The position numbers were made by a program, and so were the translations under genes. Below, one piece after another: positions 27,001 through 40,956 of a stretch of DNA of 64,000 nt; the stretch's first letter is position 1; each line of letters begins with the position of its first letter. Under the pieces are notes generated by a model. It saw only the letters and a program-made list of their open reading frames with translations. It was not told the origin of the DNA and did not search any database. The stretch spans positions 40,826,597 through 40,890,596 of the forward strand of contig NC_132879.1 of the NCBI RefSeq assembly GCF_030463535.1. The letters are read 5' to 3'. This DNA comes from Salminus brasiliensis. Its lineage: Eukaryota > Chordata > Actinopteri > Characiformes > Bryconidae.

Positions 27001-30000
27001 TACTAAGAACGAAAAGAAATCTCTAAGAAAGTAAAAAAACAGTTATTTTCTTAATAATAAATGATCTTTTAACCTTATTTGGATGATGTTTTTGCTTTTG
27101 TGTAAAGAAATATTTTCATTGGTATTAAATCAAAATGCATGATTTCAACCAAGTCTTACATACAATTTGAGAAAAACGAATATATTTAGGTCCAAAATGT
27201 AGTGTAATTTTTTAAAAAGTTGATCCAGAGTACCTTTTTTTTCAGTGTAGGAATTGGTTCAACTGTGCTGATTGTCTCCTTTAGAATGTGACATTATGTG
27301 AAAATTGAAAGGTTTAACTGAATTTGAGAATACAAAATCCACACTTATCAAACACCCAGACCACAGGACATGTCCCTTTAAATTGTGTGGTCAGCTTTAA
27401 TCTTAGTCTGTTGCACATAAAACTGAATATATCTCATGTTACTCTACAATATTGAATTTTGCAAATGTTTCTTTTTGTTTTGCAGGTTGAAAAGGGTTCT
27501 TTGATTTGATTCAACTTTTAATAATAGAGTTAACACAGTTTGACATTGTCAGATGGACAGTGAGTAGACCATGCATTATTAAAAATGACAAAAATTCACA
27601 AAAATAGAAACTGCATTGCTGTTGGATTTTTCTCATTTCTCTTATGTTGATGTTTCTCAACAAATCCAGTAACTAAGTTAGCGGCACTGGTTCAGAAATT
27701 TGTTGAGTAAAACTCAAACTTTTCCAATTTGCACGTGGTATCATTAATTTGCCCTTTGGGCGTGTCCTGCACCCTCAGTCACCATCAATGTGTAATCATT
27801 CCACCTTCATACCTTTCCTCAGATTGTGCAGTTTTGTTTCTTTTGTTTATGTGTTTGGCTGTTTGCAGTGAATGTTAATGACTGGTAAAACCAGTTTCAA
27901 TTCTCTGGTTTGCCTAGTGTGGTCATAAGTTTACTTGCAAATAATGTGTATATATAAATAAAGGTTTTACGTAGTGCTGGGTTGAAGGTAGACAAGAAAT
28001 TCTCCCAGGTATGTCACACAGTTTGTGTTTTAGTCTTTCTGGAAAATTTAATAATATTTTCTCTGGGGCAATATAGATAGACACGTCTTGTATCTACATA
28101 GAAAAGCTAGAGAGCTCAGGTGATTTCCATCTAACAGTATTTGTTGTTTTAGCAGCAAAAAGTGCTATTGTAATAAGTTTACCCCTATTTGTTGTGGTTA
28201 AACAGACTCATCTAGTAAGGTAAGTCTTGGTAATTGAGCTATATCAACTTTGGTGACACCAGCAAAAGTGTCAAAAACTGACTTCCAATATCCCTACAGA
28301 CCAGGGCCAGACCACAGCATTTGCAAGAGATCCAACCACAATGTTACATCTGGCAAAAATATCATAATAAGTTTCAAGGAATAATTAGAAATGTTAGATT
28401 TGTACTGAATCATAACATTAACTTGAGAAAAGTTAGTTAATTTAACTAACAAAATTGAAGTTTGTAAATCTTTTCATTCAAAAGAAACAAATACTTGGTT
28501 GTAGTACTAAGAACGAAAAGAAATCTCTAAGAAAGTAAAAAAACAGTTATTTTCTTAATAATAAATGATCTTTTAACCTTATTTGGATGATGTTTTTGCT
28601 TTTGTGTAAAGAAATATTTTCATTGGTATTAAATCAAAATGCATGATTTCAACCAAGTCTTACATACAATTTGAGAAAAACGAATATATTTAGGTCCAAA
28701 ATGTAGTGTAATTTTTTAAAAAGTTGATCCAGAGTACCTTTTTTTTCAGTGTAGGAATTGGTTCAACTGTGCTGATTGTCTCCTTTAGAATGTGACATTA
28801 TGTGAAAATTGAAAGGTTTAACTGAATTTGCGAATACAAAATCCACACTTATCAAACACCCAGACCACAGGACATGTCCCTTTAAATTGTGTGCTCAGCT
28901 TTAATCTTAGTCTGTTGCACATAAAACTGAATATATCTCATGTTACTCTACAATATTGAATTTTGCAAATGTTTCTTTTTGTTTTGCAGGTTGAAAAGGG
29001 TTCTTTGATTTGATTCAACTTTTAATAATAGAGTTAACACAGTTTGACATTGTCAGATGGACAGTGAGTAGACCATGCATTATTAAAAATGACAAAAATT
29101 CACAAAAATAGAAACTGCATTGCTGTTGGATTTTTCTCATTTCTCTTATGTTGATGTTTCTCAACAAATCCTGTAACTAAGTTAGCGGTACTGGTTCAGA
29201 AATTTGTTGAGTAAAACTCAAACTTTTCCAATTTGCACGTGGTATCATTAATTTGCCCTTTGGGCGTGTCCTGCACCCTCAGTCACCATCAATGTGTAAT
29301 CATTCCACCTTCATACCTTTCCTCAGATTGTGCAGTTTTGTTTCTTTTGTTTATGTGTTTGGCTGTTTGCCGTGAATGTTAATGACTGGTAAAACCATTT
29401 TCAATTCTCTGGTTTGCCTAGTATGGTCATAAGTTTACTTGCAAATAATGTGTATATATAAATAAAGATTTTACGTAGTGTTGGGTTGAAGGTAGACAAG
29501 AAATTCTCCCTGGTATGTCACACAGTTTGTGTTTTAGTCTTTCTGGAAAATTTAATAATATTTTCTCTGGGGCAATATAGATAGACACGTCTTGTATCTA
29601 CATAGAAAAGCTAGAGAGCTCAGGTGATTTCCATCTAACAGTATTTGTTGTTTTAGCAGCAAAAAGTGCTATTGTAATAAGTTTACCCCTATTTGTTGTG
29701 GTTAAACAGACTCATCTAGTAAGGTAAGTCTTGGTGATTGAGCTATATCAACTTTGGTGACACCAGCAAAAGTGTCAAAAACTGACTTCCAATATCCCTA
29801 CAGACCAGGGCCAGACCACAGCATTTGCAAGAGATCCAACCACAATGTTACATCTGGGGAAAATATCATAATAAGTTTCAAGGAATAATTAGAAATGTTA
29901 GATTTGTACTGAATCATAACATTAACTTGAAAAAAGTTAGTTAATTTAACTAACAAAATTGAAGTTTGTAAATCTTTTCATTCAAAAGAAAAAAATACTT

Positions 30001-30358
30001 GGTTGTAGTACTAAGATTGAAAAAAAATCTCTAAGAAAGTAAAAAAACAGTTATTTTCTTAATAATAAATGCTCTTTTTTACCTTATTTGGATGATGTTT
30101 TTGCTTTTGTGTAAAGAAATATTTTCATTGGTATTAAATCAAAATGCATGATTTCAACCAAGTCTTACATACAGTTTGAGAAAAACGAATATATTTAGGT
30201 CCAAAATGTAGTGTAATTTTTTAAAAAGTTGATCCAGAGTACCTTTTTTTTCAGTGTAGGAATTGGTTCAACTGTGCTGATTGTCTCCTTTAGAATGTGA
30301 CATTATGTGAAAATTGAAAGGTTTAAATGAATTTGCAAATACAAAATCCACACTTATC
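1..30358. repeat. Macrosatellite array, homogeneous left block (about 1504-bp monomer)
   Basis: Head-to-tail tandem repeat, phased here on the point where each copy begins with atcttttaaccttattt. Monomer starts are 1, 1505, 3009, 4513, 6017, 7520, 9023, 10526, 12029, 13533, 15037, 16541, 18045, 19545, 21049, 22553, 24057, 25561, 27064, 28568 and 30072 (the last is interrupted by a LINE). Spacing is 1503 or 1504 bp, with one 1500-bp copy (18045) that lost bases near cataagtttc. Copies differ at scattered diagnostic sites, for example gccgtgaatg versus gttgtgaatg, and ctccctggtatgtcac versus ctcagtagtatgttac. The array continues beyond the left edge. The monomer is AT-rich and contains no long ORF. 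I do not recognise it as a named satellite family. Its strand sense is arbitrary. Confidence 0.97.
1014..1321 (+). other. Exon-like module in the satellite monomer: membrane-segment ORF, 80-bp intron-like gap, tail ORF (representative copy)
   Basis: Shown for monomer 1; the same block recurs in the other full-length monomers. A frame opens directly after an AG (ggcaatatag, 1004-1013) and reads 48 codons to a TAA at 1158. Codons 21-41 are hydrophobic apart from Lys28, and Lys42 follows, which is transmembrane-like. A consensus donor gtaagt lies at 1157-1162 and an acceptor ccctacag ends at 1236, giving an 80-bp gap. Joining 1156 to 1237 keeps a frame open for a further 28 codons to a TAA at 1319-1321. 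No upstream exon with a start codon or an extracellular domain was found in the monomer, so by itself this is a gene fragment at most. It could also be a chance arrangement in AT-rich DNA. The spacing of the lysine and the following basic residue recalls T-cell receptor gamma/beta membrane segments, from memory only. Confidence 0.35.
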
Positions 30359-31720
30359 GTATCTAAGATATTAGAAAAAGCTGTGGCCCAACAACTCTGC
30401 TTATACCTGAGTAAAAATGACATGTATGAGAAATTCCAGTCTGGATTTAGACTCAATCACAGCACAGAGACAGCCCTAGTGAAGATTACGAATGATCTCC
30501 TTCTTGACTCTGATCAAGGCTACGTATCTTTATTAGTCCTACTAGACCTTAGTGCAGCCTTTGATACAATGGATCATTCTATATTACTAGAAAGATTAGA
30601 GAAAATGGTTGGAATCACAGGGACAGCCCTATCATGGTTCCAATCATATCTAACGGGACGCTTCCAATTTGTAAAGATAAATGATTTATCTTCAAACTAC
30701 GCAGAAGTAAGATATGGAGTTCCGCAAGGCTCAATTTTAGGACCACTATTATTTACATTATACATGTTACCACTGGGCTCAGTTATAAGCAGACATGGCG
30801 TTAATTTCCACTTCTATGCAGATGACACACAGCTCTATATATCAGCCAAACCTGACGATAAATTTAGATTACAGAAAATGGAGGACTGTGTAAAGGATAT
30901 AAAACTCTGGATGTCACATAACTTCCTTCTCCTTAACAGTGACAAAACCGAAGTTCTCCTTTTAGGTCCAAAAGACTCTAGAAATAAACTATCAGACTTA
31001 ATGTTAGACTTGGCAGATTCTCCCATCATTCCTGGTTTAGCAGCTAAAAATCTTGGCGTCACATTCAACTCAGATTTATCATTTGAGCAACATATAGCTA
31101 ATATTAGTAGAACAGCCTTTATGCAGCTTAGGAACATCTCCAAACTAAGGAACTCCTTATCACTACAAGACGCAGAAAACCTAGTACATGCTTTTATTAC
31201 CTCAAGGCTAGATTACTGTAATGCATTACTGTCAGGTTGTTCCAGCAGGAACCTCAATAAACTTCAGCTGGTGCAAAATGCTGCAGCCAGGGTCCTTACT
31301 AAAACTAGAAAATTTGACCATATCAGTCCAGTTCTATCAGCACTTCATTGGCTCCCAGTTAAATTCCGTATTGAATACAAAATTCTTTTATTAACATATA
31401 AAGCCCTACATGGCCTCGCTCCTGAGTACCTGCAGGATCTTATAGTATATTACGAACCATCAAGACTACTTAGATCTCAGGGTGCTGGCCTCTTACGCGT
31501 TCCCAAAATTCAGAAAACCTCAGCAGGGGGAAGAGCCTTTTCCTATAAAGCCCCCCAGCTCTGGAATAACCTTCCAGATAATGTTCAGGACTCAGACACA
31601 GTCTCAATCTTTAAATCTAAACTGAAAACTTATATGTTTAGTTTAGCTTTTGGTAATTGTTTCTTAGATAAGGGCTGCAGGTCCAGGGGTTCGCGGACCC
31701 AGGGAATTGTAGTACTCTGA
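30359..31720 (+). pseudogene. LINE reverse transcriptase ORF, 5' truncated
   Basis: An uninterrupted frame ends at the TGA at 31718-31720. It also reads back into satellite DNA to an ATG at 30314, so the first 15 residues of the 468-codon ORF are satellite-derived. The LINE part starts at residue 16. Reverse transcriptase blocks in order are LLDLSAAFD (around residues 76-84, first catalytic Asp), GVPQGSILGP (135-144), and the catalytic YADD at 168-171 within FHFYADDTQLY. The C-terminal region (around residues 295-450, with LHWLPV and LWNNLP) is the tail usual in L2-type LINEs. Catalytic residues look intact and there is no internal stop, suggesting a fairly young insertion. Without the N-terminal endonuclease and the 5' promoter the copy cannot move on its own. 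The fusion with satellite is a by-product of truncation, not a new gene, as far as the sequence shows. Confidence 0.88.
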
Positions 31721-32488
31721 GATACTGGAGCTGTCGTCTCGCTGCTTACACGCGATCACTCAGGTTTGTTGACGGTGGAGCAGATAGATGCTGGTGTTCT
31801 CAGGGTACGCCCGTGTCCGTGTTACCTTCTGGCTCTCTCCTTTTAATTGTGCTGTGATAATCAGACCTGCCGGAGTCATCAGACATACCCAGATGCTGAT
31901 GATCAACATTCTCTGCACTCCATAAAATTCCTCTTAGAACTAACTTCTCTCTCTTGACCTTCCCCGAGTAAGTGGCCACCCAGCCTGATCTGCAGGAAGA
32001 TTGCCCGCTGAGGTCCCCTCTACCTGCATCTAACCAGCTGCCACCTACCAGTCCAGCCAGCGGGTACCCCCCCCCCAACCCGCCACCACCCATGGCTCAC
32101 CCGCCAGCCGCTGCTGCCTGTTTGGTGGCCGTGCTGAAACCTAGATGGACTCGTGCCTATCTGACACTATTAATATCACAACTATTAACTTTCTGTTGTA
32201 CCTGGTTTGGTAATTTTTATCATTAATGTTTAAAACAGTCTGGCCAGAGGAGGATGGGTCCCCCTTGTGAGTCTTGGTTCCTCCCAAGGTTTCTTCCTCC
32301 AGCTCTGAGGGAGTTTTTCCTTGCCACTGTCGCCGTTGGCTTGCTCACGGGGGTCTTTGACGCTTCATGTTATTTCTTCTTTCTTCTCTGTCTCTGTTCT
32401 TTATTAAGTAATAATTATGTAAAGCTGCTTTGTGACGACAACAGTTGTAAAAAGCGCTATACAAATAAATTTGACTTGACTTGACTTG
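30359..32488 (+). mobile_element. 5'-truncated LINE, L2-like (CR1/L2 superfamily), inserted in the satellite
   Basis: The satellite sequence breaks after acttatc (30352-30358) and resumes with the same seven bases at 32489-32495, a target-site duplication. The insert carries a reverse transcriptase ORF, a roughly 750-bp 3' UTR and a 3' end of four TTGAC units. The 3' UTR includes the fish-type stretch around cccccttgtgagtcttgg and the tail motif aaaagcgctatacaaataaa. These features fit the L2-like LINEs widespread in teleosts; the exact family is not determined. The 5' end begins inside the reverse transcriptase domain, so endonuclease and ORF1 are missing. It inserted into one monomer (start 30072) after the array had formed. 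Confidence 0.9.
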
Positions 32489-32988
32489 ACTTATCAAACA
32501 CCCAGACCACAGGACATGTCCCTTTAAATTGTGTGGTCAGCTTTAATCTTAGTCTGTTGCACATAAAACTGAATATATCTCATGTTACTCTACAATATTG
32601 AATTTTGCAAATGTTTCTTTTTGTTTTGCATGTTGAAAAGGGTTCTTTGATTTGATTCAACTTTTAATAATAGAGTTAACACAGTTTGACATTGTCAGAT
32701 GGACAGTGAGTAGACCATGCATTATTAAAAATGACAAAAATTCACAAAAATAGAAACTGCATTGATGTTGGATTTTTCTCATTTCTCTTATGTTGATGTT
32801 TCTCAACAAATCCAGTAACTAAGTTAGCGGTACTGGTTCAGAAATTTGTTGAGTAAAACTCAAACTTTTCCAATTTGCACGTGGTATCATTAATTTGCCC
32901 TTTGGGCGTGTCCTGCACCCTCAGTCACCATCAATGTGTAATCATTCCACCTTCATACCTTTCCTTAGATTGTGCAATTTTGCTTCTT

Positions 32989-33053
32989 AAGATAAGATAA
33001 GATAAAATAAGATAGTCCTTTATTAGTCCTGCAGTGGGGAAATTCACAATTAG
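32989..33053 (-). mobile_element. Short retroelement 3' tail with TTATC repeats
   Basis: 65 bp interrupt the satellite between tgcttctt and tttatatggttgg. Read on the minus strand, the insert has a unique stretch (gaatttccccactgcagg, then ctaataaaggacta) followed by several TTATC-type repeats. This is the form of a severely 5'-truncated LINE or LINE-tailed SINE insertion seen in many fish genomes. The family is not assigned, and no clear target-site duplication could be delimited. Confidence 0.7.
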
Positions 33054-36000
33054 TTTATATGGTTGGCTGTTTGCCATGAATCTTAATAACTAGTAAAACC
33101 ATTTTCAATTCTCTGGTTTGCTTAGTGTGGTCATAAGTTTACTTGCAAATAATGTGTATATATAAACAAAGATTTTACATAGTGCTGGGTTTAAGGTAGA
33201 CAAGAAATTCTCCCTGGTTTGTCACACAGTTTGTGTTTTTGTCTTTCTGGAAAATTTAATAATATTTTCTCTGGGGCAATATAGATAGACACGTCTTGTA
33301 TCTACATAGAAAAGCTAGAGAGCTCAGGTGATTTCCATCTAACAGTATTTGTTGTTTTAGCAGCAAAGAGTGCTATTGTAATAAGTTTACCCCTATTTGT
33401 TGTGGTTAAACAGACTCATCTAGTAAGCTAAGTCTTGGTAATTGAGCTATATCAACTTTGGTGACACCAGCAAAAGTGTCAAAAACTGCCTTCCAATATC
33501 CCTACAGACCAGGGCCAGACCACAGCATTTGCAAGAGATCCAACCACAATGTTACATCTGGCGAAAATATCATAATAAGTTTCAAGGAATAATTAGAAAT
33601 GTTAGATTTGTACTGAATCATAACATTAACTTGAGAAAAGTTAGTTAATTTAACTAACAAAATTGAAGTTTGTAAATCTTTTCATTCAAAAGAAAAAAAT
33701 ACTTGGTTGTAGTACTAAGAATGAAAAAAAATCTCTAAGAAAGTAAAAAAACAGTTATTTTCTTAATAATAAATGATCCTTTTACCTTATTTGGATGATG
33801 TTTTTCCTTTTGTGTAAAGAAATATTTTCATTGGTATTAAATCAAAATGCATGATTTCAACCAAGTCTTACATACAGTTTGAGAAAAACGAATATATTTA
33901 GGTCGAAAATGTAGTGTAATTTTTTAAAAAGTTGATCCAGAGTACCTTTTTTTTCAGTGTAGGAATTGGTTCAACTGTGCTGATTGTCTCCTTTAGAATG
34001 TGACATTATGTGAAAATTGAAAGGTTTAAATGAATTCGCAAACGCCCAGACCACAGGACATGTCCCTTTAAATTGTGTGGTCAGCTTTAATCTTAGTCTG
34101 TTGCACATAAAACTGAATATATCTCATGTTACTCTACAATATTGAATTTTGCAAATGTTTCTTTTTGTTTTGCATGTTGAAAAGGGTTCTTTGATTTGAT
34201 TCAACTTTTAATAATAGAGTTAACACAGTTTGACATTGTCAGATGGACAGTGAGTAGACCATGCATTATTAAAAATGACAAAAATTCACAAAAATAGAAG
34301 CTGCATTGATGTTGGATTTTTCCTCATTTCTCTTATGTTGATGTTTCTCAACAAATCCAGTAACTAAGTTAGCGGTACTGGTTCAGAAATTTGTTGAGTA
34401 AAACTCAAACCTTTCCAATTTGCATGTGGTATCATTAATTTGCTCTTTGGGCGTGTCCTGCACCCTCAGTCACCATCAATGTGTAATCATTCCACCTTCA
34501 TACCTTTCCTTAGATTGTGTAGTTTTTTTTTGTTTTTTTTTTGTTTATATGGTTGGCTGTTTGCCATGAGGGTTAATGACTGGTAAAACCATTTTCAATT
34601 CTTTGGTTTGCTTAGCGTGGTCATAAGTTTACTTGCAAATAATGTGTATATATTAACAAAGATTTTATGTAGTGCTGGGTTTAAGGTAGACAAGAAATTC
34701 TCCCTGGTATGTCACACAGTTTGTGTTTTTGTCTTTCTGGAAAATTTAATAATATTTTCTCTGGGGCAATATAGATAGACACGTCTTGTATCTACATAGA
34801 AAAGCTAGAGAGCTCAGGTGATTTCCATCTAACAGTATTTGTTGTTTTAGCAGCAAAGAGTGCTATTGTAATAAGTTTACCCCTATTTGTTGTGGTTAAA
34901 CAGACTCATCTAGTAAGCTAAGTCTTGGTAATTGAGCTATATCAACTTTGGTGACACCAGCAAAAGTGTCAAAAACTGCCTTCCAATATCCCTACAGACC
35001 AGGGCCAGACCACAGCATTTGCAAGAGATCCAACCACAATGTTACATCTGGCGAAAATATCATAATAAGTTTCAAGGAATAATTAGAAATGTTAGATTTG
35101 TACTGAATCATAACATTAACTTGAGAAAAGTTAGTTAATTTAACTAACAAAATTGAAGTTTGTAAATCTTTTCATTCAAAAGAAAAAAATACTTGGTTGT
35201 AGTACTAAGAATGAAAAAAAATCTCTAAGAAAGTAAAAAAACAGTTATTTTCTTAATAATAAATGACCCTTTTACCTTATTTGGATGATGTTTTTCCTTT
35301 TGTGTAAAGAAATATTTTCATTGGTATTAAATCAAAATGCATGATTTCAACCAAGTCTTACATACAGTTTGAGAAAAACGAATATATTTAGGTCGAAAAT
35401 GTAGTGTAATTTTTTAAAAAGTTGATCCAGAGTACCTTTTTTTTCAGTGTAGGAATTGGTTCAACTGTGCTGATTGTCTCCTTTAGAATGTGACATTATG
35501 TGAAAATTGAAAGGTTTAAATGAATTTGCGAATACAAAATCCACACTTATCAAACACCCAGACCACAGGACATGTCCCTTTAAATTGTGTGGTCAGCTTT
35601 AATCTTAGTCTGTTGCACATAAAACTGAATATATCTCATGTTACTCTACAATATTGAATTTTGCAAATGTTTCTTTTTGTTTTGCAGGTTGAAAAGGGTT
35701 CTTTGATTTGATTCAACTTTTAATAATAGAGTTAACACAGTTTGACATTGTCAGATGGACAGTGAGTAGACCATGCATTATTAAAAATGACAAAAATTCA
35801 CAAAAATAGAAACTGCATTGATGTTGGATTTTTCTCATTTCTCTTATGTTGATGTTTCTCAACAAATCCAGTAACTAAGTTAGCAGTACTAGTTCAGAAA
35901 TTTATTGAGTAAAACTCAAACTTTTTCAATTTGCACATGGTATCATTAATTTGCCCTTTGGGCATGTCCTGCACCCTCAGTCACCATCTATGTGTAATCA

Positions 36001-39000
36001 TTCCACCTTCATACCTTTCCTTAGATTGTGCAGTTTTGTTTCTTTTGTTTATATGGTTGGCTGTTTGCCATGAGGGTTAATGACTGGTAAAACTGTTTTA
36101 AATTCCCTGAATTGCTTAGCATGGTCATAAGTTTACTTACAAATAATATGAATATATAAACAAAGATTTTATGTAGTTCTTGGTTTAAGGTAGACAAGAA
36201 ATTCTGCCTGGGATGTCACACAGTTTGTGATTTTATCTTTATGGAAAATTTTATAATATTTTCTCTGGGGCAATATAGATAGACACGTCTTGTATCTACA
36301 TAGAAAAGCTAGAGAGCTCAGGTGATTTCCATCTAACAGTATTTGTTGTTTTAGCAGCAAAGAGTGCTATTGTAATAAGTTTACCCCTATTTGTTGTGGT
36401 TAAACAGACTCATCTAGGAAGGTAAGTCTTGGTAATTGAGCTATATCAACTTTGGTGACACCAGCAAAAGTGTCAAAAACTGCCTTCCAATATCCCTACA
36501 GACCAGGGCCAGACCACAGCATTTGCAAGAGATCCAACCACAATGTTACATCTGGCGAAAATATCATAATAAGTTTCAAGGAATAATTAGAAATGTTAGA
36601 TTTGTACTGAATCATAACATTAACTTGAGAAAAGTTAGTTAATTTAACTAACAAAATTGAAGTTTGTAAATCTTTTCATTCAAAACAAAAAAACACTTGG
36701 TTGTAGTACTAAGAATGCAAAAAAAAATCTCTAAGAAAGTAAAAAAACTGTTATTTTCTTAATAATAAATGATCTTTTTACCTTATTTGGATGATGTTTT
36801 TGCTTTTGTGTAAAGAAATATTTTTATTGGTATTGAATGAAAATGCATGATTTCAACCAAGTCTTTCATACAGTTTGAGAAAAACTAATATATTTAGGTC
36901 CAAAATGTAGTGTAATTTTTTAAAAAGTTGATCCAGAGTACCTTTTTTTTCAGTGTAGGAATTGGTTCAACTGTGCTGATTGTCTCCTTTAGAATGTGAC
37001 ATTATGTGAAAATTGAAAGGTTTAACTGAATTTGCGAATACAAAATCCACACTTATCAAACACCCAGACCACAGGACATGTCCCTTTAAATTGTGTGGTC
37101 AGCTTTAATCTTAGTCTGTTGCACATAAAACTGAATATATCTCATGTTACTCTACAATATTGAATTTTGCAAATGTTTCTTTTTGTTTTGCAGGTTGAAA
37201 GGGGTTCTTTGATTTGATTCAACTTTTAATAATAGAGTTATCACAGTTTGACATTGTCAGATGGACAGTGAGTAGACCATGCATTATTAAAAATGACAAA
37301 AATTCACAAAAATAGAAACTGCATTGATGTTGGATTTTTCTCATTTTTCTTATGTTGATGTTTCTCAACAAATCCAGTAACTAAGTTAACGGTACTGGTT
37401 CAGAAATTTGTTGAGTAAAACTCAAACTTTTCCAATTTGCACGTGGTATCATTAATTTGCCCTTTGGGCGTATCCTGCACCCTCAGTCACCATCAATGTG
37501 TAATCATTCCATCTTCATACCTTTCCTTAGATGGTGCAGTTTTGTTTTTTTTTTGTTTATGTTGTTGGCTGTTTGCCATGAATGTTAATGACTGGTAAAA
37601 CCATTTTTACTTCTCTGGTTTGCTTAGTGTGGTTATAAGTTTACTTGCAAATAATGTATATATATAAATAAAGATTTTACGTAGTGCTGGGTTGAAGGTA
37701 GACAAGAAATTCTCTCTGGTATGTCACACAGTTTGTGTTTTAGTCTTTCTGGAAAATTTTATAATAATTTCTCTGGAGCAATATAGATAGACACGTCTTG
37801 TATCTACATACAAAAGCTAGAGAGCTCAGGTGATTTCCATCTAACAGTATTTGTTGTTTTAGCAGCAAAGAGTGCTATTGTAATAAGTTTACCCCTATTT
37901 GTTGTGGTTAAACAGACTCATCTACTAAGGTAAGTCTTGGTAATTGAGCTGTATCAACTTTGGTGACACCAGCAAAAGTGTCAAAAACTGCCTTCCAATA
38001 TCCCTACAGACCAGGGCCAGACCACAGCATTTGCAAGAGATCCAACCACAATGTTACATCTGGCGAAAATATCATAATAAGTTTCAAGGAATAATTAGAA
38101 ATGTTAGATTTGTACTGAATCATAACATTAACTTGAGAAAAGTTAGTTAATTTAACTAACAAAATTGAAGTTTGTAAATCTTTTCATTCAAAAGAAAAAA
38201 GTACTTGGTTGTAGTACTAAGAATGAAAAAAAATCTCTAAGAAAGTAGAAAAAACTGTTATTTTTTTAATAATAAATGATCTTTTTACCTTATTTGGATG
38301 ATGTTTTTGCTGTTGTGTAAAGAAATATTTTCATTGGTATTAAATCAAAATGCATGATTTCAACCAAGTCTTACATACAGTTTGAGAAAAACGAATATAT
38401 TTAGGTCCAAAATGTAGTGTAATTTTTTAAAAAGTTGATCCAGAGTACCTTTTTTTTCAGTGTAGGAATTGGTTCAACTGTGCTGATTGTCTCCTTTAGA
38501 ATGTGACATTATGTGAAAATTGAAAGTTTTAAATGAATTTGCGAATACAAAATCCACACTTATCAAACACCCAGACCACAGGACATGTCCCTTTAAATTG
38601 TGTGGTCAGCTTTAATCTTAGTCTGTTGCACATAAAACTGAATATATCTCAGGTTACTCTACAATATTGAATTTTGCAAATGTTTCTTTTTGTTTTGCAG
38701 GTTGAAAAGGGTTCTTTGATTTGATTCAAATTTTAATAATAGAGTTAACACAGTTTGACATTGTCAGATGGACAGTGAGTAGACCATGCATTATTAAAAA
38801 TGACAAAAATTCACAAAAATAGAAACTGCATTGATGTTGGATTTTTCTCATTTTTCTTATGTTGATGTTTCTCAACAAATCCAGTAACTAAGTTAACGGT
38901 ACTGGTTCAGAAATTTGTTGAGTAAAACTCAAACTTTTCCAATTTGCACGTGGTATCATTAATTTGCCCTTTGGGCGTATCCTGCACCCTCAGTCACCAT

Positions 39001-40956
39001 CAATGTGTAATCATTCCATCTTCATACCTTTCCTTAGATGGTGCAGTTTTGTTTTTTTTTGTTTATGTTATTGGCTGTTTGCCATGAATGTTAATGACTG
39101 GTAAAACCATTTTTAATTCTCTGGTTTGCTTAGTGTGGTCATAAGTTTATTTGCAAATAATGTGTATGTATAAACAAAGATTTCACATAGTGCTGGGTTT
39201 AAGATAGACAAGAAATTCTCCCCAGTATGTCACACAGTTTATGTTTTTGTCTTTCTGGAAAATTTAATAATATTTTCTCTGGGGCAACATAGAAAGACCC
39301 GTCTTGTATTTACATAGAAAAGCTAGAGAGGTCAGGTGATTTCCATCTAACAGTATTTGTTGTTTTAGCAGCAAAGAGTGCTATTGTAATAAGTTTACCC
39401 CTATTTGTTGTGGTTAAACAGACTCTTCTAGTACGGTAAGTCTTGGTAATTGAGCTATATCAACTTTGGTGACACCAGCAAAAGTGTCAAAAACTGCCTT
39501 CCAATATCCCTACAGACCAGGGCCAGACCACAGCATTTGCAAGAGATCCAACCACAATGTAACATCTGGTGAAAATATCATAATAAGTTTCAAGGAATAA
39601 TTAGAAATGTTAGATTTGTACTGAATCATAACATTAACTTAAGAAAAGTTAGTTAATTTAACTAACAAAATTGAAGTTTGTAAATCTTTTCATTAAAAAG
39701 AAAAAAATACTTGGTTGTAGTACTAAGAATTAAAAAAAATCTCTAAGAAAGTAAAACAAACAGTTATTTTCTTAATAATAAATGATCTTTTTTTACCTTA
39801 TTTGGATGATGTTTTTGCTTTTGTGTAAAGAAATATTTTCACTGGTATTAAATCAAAATGCATGATTTCAACCAAGTCTGACATATAGTTTGAGAAAAAC
39901 TAATATATTTAGGTCCAAAATGTAGTGTAATTTTTTAAAAAGTTGATCCAGAGTACCTTTTTTTTCAGTGTAGGAATTGCTTCAACTGTGCTGATTGTCT
40001 CCTTTAGAATGTGACATTATGTGAAAATTGAAAGGTTTAACTGAATTTGAGAATACAAAATCCACACTTATCAAACACCCAGACCACAGGACATGTCCCT
40101 TTAAATTGTGTGGTCAGCTTTAATCTTAGTCTGTTGCACATAAAACTGAATATATCTCATGTTACTCTACAATATTGAATTTTGCAAATGTTTCTTTTTG
40201 TTTTGCAGGTTGAAAAGGGTTCTTTGATTTGATTCAACTTTTAATAATAGAGTTAACACAGTTTGACATTGTCAGATGGACAGTGAGTAGACCATGCATT
40301 ATTAAAAATGACAAAAATTCACAAAAATAGAAACTGCATTGATGTTGGATTTTTCTCATTTCTCTTATGTTGATGTTTCTCAACAAATCCAGTAACTAAG
40401 TTAGCGGTACTGGTTCAGAAATTTGTTGAGTAAAACTCAAACTTTTCCAATTTGCACGTGGTATCATTTATTTGCCCTTTGGGCGTGTCCTGCACCCTCA
40501 GTCACCATCAATGTTTAATCATTCCACCTTCATACCTTTCCTTAGATTGTGCAGATTTGTTTCTTTTGTTTATATGGTTGGCTGTTTGCCATGAGAGTTA
40601 ATGACTGGTAAACCCATTTTCAATTCTCTGGTTTGCTTAGTGTGGTCATAAGTTTATTTGCAAATAATGTGTATATATAAATAAAGATTTTACGTAGTGC
40701 TGGGTTTAAGATAGACAAGAAATTCTCCCCAGTATGTCACACAGTTTGTGTTTTTGTCTTTCTGGAAAATTTAATAATATTTTCTCTGGGGCAATATAGA
40801 TAGACCCATCTTGTATTTACATAGAAAAGCTAGAGAGCTCAGGTGATTTCCATCTAACAGTATTTGTTGTTTTAGCAGCAAAGAGTGCTATTGTAATAAG
40901 TTTACCCCTATTTGTTGTGGTTAAACAGACTCATCTAGTACGGTAAGTCTTGGTAA

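Noticed and set aside
31800..32484. Several 76-97-codon ORFs in the LINE 3' part
   Set aside because: They lie in the 3' UTR of the LINE, overlap each other on both strands, and show no family motif.
36169..36360. Minus-strand 63-codon ORF in one satellite copy
   Set aside because: Open only in one diverged copy, antisense to the exon-like module, and closed elsewhere.
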